Shown here: piece after piece, positions 56,797 to 64,000 of the stretch
Layout: every line of letters begins with the position of its first letter
Numbering within the stretch: the first letter of the stretch is position 1
NCBI GenBank assembly: GCA_001599815.1
Contig: BCIA01000004.1
Coordinates: forward strand, 4,676,082 to 4,740,081
DNA length: 64,000 nucleotides
Source: Furcasterigmium furcatum
Lineage: Eukaryota; Ascomycota; Sordariomycetes; Glomerellales; Plectosphaerellaceae
Direction: 5' to 3'
Notes under the pieces: model-generated
What the model was told of the DNA's origin: nothing
Seen by the model: the letters and a program-made list of their open reading frames with translations, nothing else
Database searches by the model: none
Position numbers and translations under genes: made by a program

Positions 56797-59700
56797 TCAA
56801 GCGGCTGTGACCTCGCTCCTGACCGAGCTTGGAGAAGGTGACCTGAGAGATGGATTGGGTGTCATGCGGCTGCGGGGGGTTGCGTATGGCTCGGACGTGG
56901 CAGTGGTGTACGTCGATTCTCTGATACGGCGAGCGTGCGTGCGGCTGGTCGGTGGTGTTGAGAATCGATCGTTGGTCAGCATCAATGAGTCCCTGAGCCC
57001 CCGAGCCATCAGGTGCGCCGGTGTCACAGGTCTGTCAGGAAAGCGGTCCTCGGCTGCTAGGTTGCTGGCTGGAGAGTATTCGTCCACCACAACGGGTACC
57101 TCAACAGTTGTGCGGTTCTGCTCGCTGCGATCTGCCGAGTAAACAAGTACGGGAATGGAGCTTGGAGGAGCCGGTTTGACGTTCGACTTTGCCCCCCTAT
57201 TCCACGCCAAGTCGTGCTCGATGCATCTTTTTACGTCAGTCACGAACTCAAGTTCGCTCTCGCTGAGCTCCCGGAAGGCCGCCTCTGGCCGTGGAAATGC
57301 CACACCCAGAGGACTACGAGCGCTTGCACTTCTCGATGGGCAAGTCGGCTTCAAGCATTGGCCGACTTCATCCAAGGGCACGTCTTTGGGGGGTATCATC
57401 TTGTCGAAGCCCACCCTCACTGCCTTGCCGACTTTGTCCGAGAACGACCGGACACCCGACTGGGGGCCGACTCTGGTCAACTTGGGATCTTGATCAGTGA
57501 CCCATTCGACGGGGCTTCCTTTGGCGGAAACCATCACGGCGAAGTCGTTTGCGACGATCTGGTCAGAGGCTCCCGCCGCTCCAGCCCTTTCATGCCTGGT
57601 ATGTGACGGCCATTTGGACCAAGACTCGGGTGGTGTTGCTAGCCTTCGTGTGCGTCTTCCAGCAACGCCCTCCGCGTCCTGGAACCGCGACGAGGAGGCT
57701 GAGTGGCGAGGAGATACAGACCGGCTGGATCTCTGGTGGGCATTGGGCCCGTTCTTGAGCTGGGGGAACTGCGACGATTCTGAATCGAAGGATTTGCTTT
57801 TCCTGGTACCTCTCCAACGGCCAACCTTGAGAAGGCTACTGCTTTTGCTTGTTGGCTTTTGCTGCTTTCGCTCCGCCCTTTCGAGCGCTTCCCGGTGCCT
57901 CCGCTGGCGGTCCTGCTGCTCTAGCCAGATTGCCCTCTTCTAGAGGTCAGTTGCGCTCGGCTTCAGCCCTTCTATTGGCTTTTCCATGGGTTGCTGGTCT
58001 CCTTCACCCCCGGAGAGATGGAGTATAGAAGGCGCTGGGCTCGGGGGTTGTGCTGTCTGCTCGGGAAGAGGCTTGGGTCGTTCGACCACACGGCGTTGTT
58101 GAGTGCGAGGCGATTCAAAAATGCCTCCCGATCTTGAACGAGGACGAGACAAGTCGGGAATCGGGATATGCAGTTTCTGCAGTAACATGGAAGACCGAGA
58201 AAGGAGGCCAGGAAAGGACGGGGCATCGAACTCCTCTTTAAACTTGCTGGGCCTGGGTTGCCTGGGCTCACTGCGGGCCAGAACACCAGCAAAACGCTTC
58301 TCAACTGCCAAAAGTTCGACCTCCCGCTGATGGAAACTGGAAGTGTCGGATACGGCGAGGGACGAGGCCATCGTGGGACGTCGGGATTGGTGAAAAGGGG
58401 GAACAGCCAGACTCTGGCTTGAAGCATTGGTGGGACCAGCCATGATTGCCTCCCCATTTTCCGATGACATATATCCAGAGCCTAGAGATTCAAGTCAAAT
58501 CGTCAGCTCGGCTGTGATACTAGGGATCGTCGTGGCCTACACTTGAACGGAGATAGCTGAAGAGCATGCAGACTGCGGGCTCTTGGGTCAGTGTCGCTGT
58601 TGGCGGTGGATGCTCGGGGCGAAGCAACGTGAGTGCTTATCATGGAGGGATAAATTGACGATGCCTGGTCCGCGGCGTGGTCATCGGTGTGATTGTGCTG
58701 GCGGCGTTGAGCGAGGTGTTCTTGCTCTGCTGCCGGCAGCCCCATTGAGTAGCTGTCAGTGTTTTTCGAAATAGGATCCAGCCCGACGAGCCCAGGATTG
58801 GTGGAATGCGGCACATTCCCTGCTTGCACATGGCTGCTCGCGGTCTGATTATCGCCGTGGGGCATGTCACTCTCACAGCCGAGGGATTCTTTGCGTGAGC
58901 GTAACTCTTGAACCATGAGCCACGTGCTGAGAGGTGACGGTGAAGTGCTGGAACGTGGCTCCTGGTGAGTGATGGAAGGCTTCGTGACAATGACTTCGCG
59001 CTCAAGCTGACTGCTTATTGAAGAAAGACGCCATGATGTAGGGGACGTAGCCTCGGGCGGATCCGGTTGCAGAACTGGTTGGAGAACGGGTGTCGACGGT
59101 AGCTCCGAAATAGCTGCCGGCTCCAGCAACTGCGGGTGAGGGCCAGGGGACTCGATCCTCCTATCGATGGAGGCTTGGTCTCTCGGCAGTTCGGCGATGC
59201 TTGACACGCCGGTGCATCGACGTTGCTGCACGGTGACCGACTCGTCAGGGACCGATGTGTCCACCATGGAGAACTCGAGCAGATCTCGAGGGCCACCCCC
59301 AAGGGCGGCAGGAGGGACTTGTTGGAGGCTGGGGCTGGACAAACCACTTAGTTCCCTGCGTGGCTCCTCCTCGCTCTGGAGCTCTTCTTGAATCCTTCTA
59401 TGCATCAGACGCTTCAACTCGGCCCTCCGAGCAAGCTCCTCCTCGCTCGTGCCAACTGAGGTCCGGGAATTTCTAGAAGAGCCTTCGTGGGAGCGGGTAC
59501 GAAGAAACTTGGTCCGGACAGCTTCAAGTGTCCCGCTGGTTTTTCTGTTGATGGTGGGAGCCGGATCGACTTCCGCGTCGGAGTCGTCGTCCAGGACAAG
59601 CTCGCCGAGGTGGACATGCTCCTGGTTGGGCAGGGAAAAGTGATTTGAAGACGAAGCACTGGCCGAGTGACCTGATGTTCCTGTATGTTGCCTCTGGACT

Positions 59701-59855
59701 GGCTCGAGATAGTCAGACAAGTGCGGATTCTCGGGCAGCGTGGCCGGTGGTGGCAGGGTCGGGAGAGGTATGGGAACAGGGGCGTGGATGAAGACCGAGT
59801 CATCATCCGGATCCTCTCGGCGACGAGAGGCTCCGAAGCAGCAGAAAGCCGACAT
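56797..59855 (-). CDS. Large Ser/Pro-rich disordered protein, unknown
   Basis: Proposed exons in transcript order are 59855-58543, 58481-58008 and 57920-56797, about 970 residues. I do not recognise the family. It starts MSAFCCFGASRRREDPDDDS; the CC pair near the start could be lipidated. The rest is low-complexity Ser/Pro/Arg-rich with short helices (RRAELKRLMHRRIQEELQSE; EQQDRQRRHREALERAERK). Near the end a folded patch reads LSESELEFVTDVKRCIEHDL and SIPVLVYSADRSEQNRT. The second intron (57921-58007: GTGAAG, CTGAC, CTAG) removes an in-frame TAG and keeps phase. The first intron (58482-58542) has good GCTGAC and CTCTAG signals but leaves exon 2 out of phase by one base. Either the sequence has a one-base error or two genes abut. 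Treat the 5' join as unresolved. Confidence 0.5.
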
Positions 59856-62800
59856 GTTGGACGAGTGGGCGTATAAAGAAAGCTATCGAGTCGGGCGATA
59901 AGTCCTTGGTAGAGGGATCATAAAATTGGCCCAAATCCAAGATGCTGAATCAACTCCGCCAGCAGTGAAGCAGGAAAGATAGGAGGAGCCTTCATAGGCG
60001 AGGCGAGGTCATTGGAAGCCAGCTGAGCTAAGAGACAGGCGTCTAGAGAGAGTGATCAACCACGACTGAAGGCTTCCAGGTTGGTTGCTTGTCAGGAGAC
60101 TCGGGGCCGCGGTCTTGGCAGTGTCTTGCGGAGAGATGGAATCCAATGTGAATCGAGGAAGCTGAGGTGGTCGGGCTCGACTGCTGCAAGCACATCGGCC
60201 TTCCATGTTGCTGGTCCCTTCAACTCAGTCCTCGGTCGTGCTACCCGTTGCTCTGGACTCATAGCACGCTGTGTTGGTCACATGGTCAGTCGCAAGGCAC
60301 GTAGGTTTGGAGCAATTGGACGTCACGGGGTCAGTTGGCTGATGGGTGGGAGTCTGCCGCCTTTGACCGAGGAGAGTACGACGGTGAGAAGCATGAGGCA
60401 CTCGCTGCTCTCCAGGCAGGCACTCCATGTCCGGCAGGGCAGGACCAGAAAAGATGCTCCTTCCACCGAGGATGAACCGTCTCGACATCCTGCCGTCTGG
60501 TCGGCCATCTGGCTGCTCGTTCATCGGGCAGGTTGCCCTGGTGGCTGTGGCTCCGCGGTTATGAGTGATGTTCAGGAATCCAGACGGAAACTCGCCGGCT
60601 GGTTTGGTCGAGTTATTACTTGAGTATCTCCCTAGTTTAATGGGACAGGGCACCGGTGTCGGTCCGGGGACGTGTGTATTATGAATTTTGATCGGAGAGG
60701 CTTGTTTCACGTAAAATGGCGCCAAGAACCGGCCACTCGATCCCAAGGTCTAGACCTGTGCAAGTCCACTGACAGTCTGTGATCACCTCTTTATTCTCCG
60801 GGAAATCATACATAGACAGGCCATGGTGATAGCGAGAGCCCGTGCGATTTAATCAAGATCCAAACGGTCCATCAGGTCAGGGGCTGCGATCAGCAAGGGG
60901 GCGCCATATACGCACGCACTTACACAACTCGGACTTGGTGTGGGGGATTCCACAGCTTGTACTTGTACTACGTACTGGAGTCTGCATTCGTACGCACCCG
61001 GGTGGCTTTTCGTATTCAGCCGGACAACGGTATGTGCGATACGTTCACATCAATGCTGGCTGTAGACTCGTGTGCGAATACCAATCCGATGATTGACCTC
61101 GTCCTCCTCGTTGAGTTGTGAAGGTGAGTGTCGGCCGTTCAGGGGCGCCATCCTTACTAAGCGTCACTTCCCGTTCCCGCAGCTGTGACGGGATCTCTCC
61201 GGTTCCTGGTTGATTTTGAAAGTCTTGTCTCGGTCAACATTCCTGAGCAGCACAAACGGAACCGCCGCCACGTTGAATTGTCTCATCCAACTCGTGGCAT
61301 TTGAGCCTCTCCTCTGTGGAATTGGAGGTTACGTCGTCCCTCAGCTAAAAAATATTGCCAAGAACCAGCACCCTGGGAGTCGGTCCAGTCCCCTGGGCAA
61401 ATCTCCACCTCTCCACCCCAGAAAGATCCATCGTTCAATCAATCAATCCAGCCGCTTCCCAGCAAGAGAAGCTCAACGTGCGAGGGCATTTCAATCCTAA
61501 TGCCGCCCCTTCATCAATTCTAGACCGCCGGCACCGTGGGGCACCTCCATCCTGATGGAACGGCGCCAACAAAAGCCGCTCCCGCCTTGCTAGCCATCTC
61601 CGAAACGTCATCGGTACAATTTCGAGTACTCGTACTTGATGTACGGGTTGAGCGCTTAGGGAGCTGCCTCCTCGTCGGCGTCGGCGGCAACGGAGGCGCT
61701 CGCCAGTCACACTCCAGCACATGGCTGAGACACCGCATCGACCCGTGGTCAACGTCCAGAGCCACAGCAAGCCCACGGTTTGGGAGACGCAGCTGCTGAA
61801 GAAGAAGCATAACCGCGCGACACTCTCCCTCGGTGTTTCATCGACGAGGCGACCTCAACTTCCCAAGCACCGGCCAAATTGCATCAATTTCACGGGCAAT
61901 CTGGCTGATGCTTGCAAAGGGACGGGCAGTGTTTAATGGCCTCCGCAAACCTCGGACGACCGTCGTGGAAGCGTGGGAAAACCTGCTCGGGGTCACCCCA
62001 TCGCCCTCAGGGGGCGCGTACGTTCTGGTAATGGTGCGACGATCTCCAGCCAGGATCCTGCATCTCGTTATCATGGTGATTGGACGAACGACACGTCTCA
62101 TGTTGTGCGGTACCTGCATTAGCAGCCCGGCAACAGGGGGCCCCCGGGGCGGCCCAGGCAGGGGGATCTGCTTTCCAACAGCCCAAGGGGCCAGTTGCAG
62201 GGGCTCAGCGCCAGATGGCCTCCACTTGTCGTCCCCCCTTTTCCTCTCACTGGCAGCACCGGCTTCTTCACCAAGCCCGCAACGTCCAGCACACGGCCCT
62301 TGCTTGTCTGTCATCTCGACCTTGGACGAGCATGGCGCACCCCCTCTCCCCTGTGGACCCCTTGCTGAGATTAAGGAACAGGCCACCAGGACGGCGACGT
62401 TCCACCTTGCCCATGTGCCGTGGCTCGGCATCGAGCGACGACCGTTTGCCCTCTGCCTGGCTCGCCGCCAACCCCCAGCACGCAGGGGGTCGCATCCGGG
62501 ATGGCAGGACGGATCGTTTGGGAGGCCCATCAGCCTGCGTCTGCATCTCGCGGACGGGCGACCCAGGGCCCAAGCAGCCCAGCATCCAGTCCACGTAAAA
62601 GGGACTCCCGGCCCTCGACTCCTCCCCTCCTCTCCTCCTTTCTCACCTCTACGGTTCATACCTTCTCTCATTTTCTCCAGCCTCTCCTTCAGTCCTTGTG
62701 ACGTTTTCATTCTTTCCAGAACACCGGCCTTTTCTGCCTACAAGCTACCACCAAGCATTTACATTCTTTCCAGCCAGCAAACTGTGTCTGCTAGCTTTCC

Positions 62801-62938
62801 TGCGGAATTGACCTTTCGCTCTTTCAACCAGACCCTGCCGTGTTATCCCAGAGGAGAATCTTGAGAGATCCCAATATCACCAAACCAAACCAACCAACCA
62901 ACCGTTAGACTACCCCGAAACACACAACAACCATCACA
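59856..62938. other. 3.1-kb gene-poor region and promoter
   Basis: No coding region is supported. Overlapping open frames on both strands around 61833-62864 come from GC-rich, stop-poor sequence. The last 350 bases are CT-rich and end in an AACC-type microrepeat (62881-62903), the likely leader of the next gene. Confidence 0.45.
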
Positions 62939-64000
62939 ATGAAGTCTGCCGTCGCTGCTGCCGCCGGCTTCCTCGCCGTCGCCAACGCCTACCAGCCCCG
63001 CAACTACTACTGGCGCCGTGACAACCAGACCTCCTCTGACGCTCCCGCCGCTGGTTTCACCACCCTCACCGTCGAGGTCACCGAGGTCGCCACCATCACC
63101 TCTTGCAAGCCCACCGTCACCAACTGTGCTGCCGTCTCCAGCGCTCTGCCCGAGGACGAGCTCGAGGTCATCGTCGTCACTAACACCGTCGTCCTGACTG
63201 AGACCGTCTGCCCAATCACCGAGGCCGAGGAGATCGAGAGCTCCGTCATCCAGGAGCACGAGACCGGCAGCCTCACCGGTTCCACCCGCACCGAGCCCGC
63301 CTCTGCTCCCTACCCCAGCCTGACCGTCCCCGTCGAGATCCCCCTGTCCACTGGCGGCGTCCCTGCCCAGACCACCTCCGATGCCCTCCCCAACGAGGGT
63401 GAGGAGCTCGTCACCGAGGTCGACGAAGTCGTGACCACCGCCACTCTTACCCTGACCCTTGGCCGCGGTGAGACCGCCAGCGTCGTCGAGACCGTCGTCA
63501 CCTCCACCTACCAGACCACCGTCGTCAAGACCATCACCGCCTGCCCCGGTGGCTGTGACGGTGGCGACGCCGAGGTCACCGGCAAGATCCCCGGCTCCGG
63601 CTCCGAGAGCGAGGAGGAGGAGGATGAGTACACCACCACCACTACTGCCACCACCACTGGCACCACCACCGTCACTGTTGAGCCTGAGGCCACCACCGAG
63701 GACAACTCTCCTGAGGCTTCCAGCCCCCCCACCGGCGGTGAGAGCACCGACAACGGCGTTCCCGGCACCTGCTCCGGCTCTGGCGAGCAGTGCGTCTGCC
63801 CCTCCGCCGTGACCGTCACCATCCCCGCTTCCACCGTCTACGTCACCATTGGCAGCCAGCCCACTGAGGGCCCCGGTGGCAACGGCAACGGCAACGGCTC
63901 CGGCAACGGCGGCGATGACGATGATGAGGACTCCGTCGGCGGCAAGGACGAGGAGGATGACGAGGAGGACATTGATGAGGACGAGTGCCCCGTCGATGAT
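62939..64000 (+). CDS. Secreted acidic Thr-rich wall-type protein, 3' partial
   Basis: The gene runs off the right edge after 354 codons with no stop or intron seen. It starts MKSAVAAAAGFLAVANAYQP, a clear signal peptide with cleavage likely after ANA. The rest is low complexity and repetitive: Thr/Val-rich beta-prone stretches (FTTLTVEVTEVATITSC, TTVVKTITACPGGC, VTVTIPASTVYVTIG), acidic runs (SESEEEEDEYTTTTTATTTG) and, near the edge, Gly-Asn repeats followed by an Asp/Glu-rich segment. Paired cysteines occur in short motifs. The pattern fits a heavily O-glycosylated, secreted or wall-anchored fungal protein. Whether a GPI signal follows cannot be seen. No function is known. Confidence 0.8.
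   Translation, partial: MKSAVAAAAGFLAVANAYQPRNYYWRRDNQTSSDAPAAGFTTLTVEVTEVATITSCKPTVTNCAAVSSALPEDELEVIVVTNTVVLTETVCPITEAEEIESSVIQEHETGSLTGSTRTEPASAPYPSLTVPVEIPLSTGGVPAQTTSDALPNEGEELVTEVDEVVTTATLTLTLGRGETASVVETVVTSTYQTTVVKTITACPGGCDGGDAEVTGKIPGSGSESEEEEDEYTTTTTATTTGTTTVTVEPEATTEDNSPEASSPPTGGESTDNGVPGTCSGSGEQCVCPSAVTVTIPASTVYVTIGSQPTEGPGGNGNGNGSGNGGDDDDEDSVGGKDEEDDEEDIDEDECPVDD

Noticed and set aside
61833..62864. 343-codon plus-strand frame and its 290-codon antisense partner
   Set aside because: Both strands are open over GC-rich promoter sequence. The translations are Pro/Arg/Gly mixtures, and the region is the leader of the downstream secreted protein gene.

Overview
The window is nuclear DNA of a filamentous ascomycete, most likely a sordariomycete. 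Genes carry short introns (mostly 50-90 nt) with GTRNGY donors, CTRAC-type branch sites and YAG acceptors. Many have CT-rich leaders, coding regions prefer G or C in the third codon position, and nearly every gene has a fungal family counterpart. I see no transposon, rRNA gene, convincing tRNA, CRISPR array or secondary-metabolite cluster. One ambiguous base in a C run (32204) marks a draft assembly.

Layout, left to right: the 3' part of a dehydrodolichyl diphosphate synthase (RER2 type), an ING-type PHD-finger protein, a 3.8-kb gene-poor stretch, an F-box-like leucine-rich repeat protein and an orphan multi-pass membrane protein. Then come, on the minus strand, the golgin RUD3 and the nucleolar RRM protein NOP15/NIFK; a five-exon SMN (survival motor neuron) homolog; a secreted cupredoxin-like protein; a tiny SERF/4F5 gene; and a six-exon PUF4-type Pumilio gene. 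After a 4.5-kb gap follow RNA polymerase III subunit RPC2, an NTF2-like mitochondrial candidate, the divergent ATP-citrate lyase pair ACL2/ACL1, mitochondrial ribosomal protein L33 (uL30m), the chromodomain/MRG protein EAF3, the kinetochore protein CNL2/NKP2, a thioredoxin-like membrane protein and a CENP-Q family kinetochore protein. The right end holds a large disordered protein of unknown function and the 5' part of a secreted acidic Thr-rich protein.

Most genes are housekeeping: RNA and ribosome work (NOP15, SMN, PUF4, RPC2, MRPL33), chromatin and kinetochore (ING protein, EAF3, CNL2, CENP-Q), secretory pathway (RER2, RUD3), and cytosolic acetyl-CoA supply (ACL1/ACL2, whose products form one enzyme).

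The most unusual points are gene structures. SMN has a GC-AG intron. CENP-Q has a first exon that is only the start codon. PUF4 has a 21-nt microexon and two long introns around an exon with its own possible start. EAF3 has a 1.68-kb first intron containing an ORF with its own leader and an in-phase 66-nt cassette-like exon. Two inner-kinetochore genes lie within 2 kb of each other. All exon coordinates were derived by hand from splice signals and reading phase; no similarity search was run.
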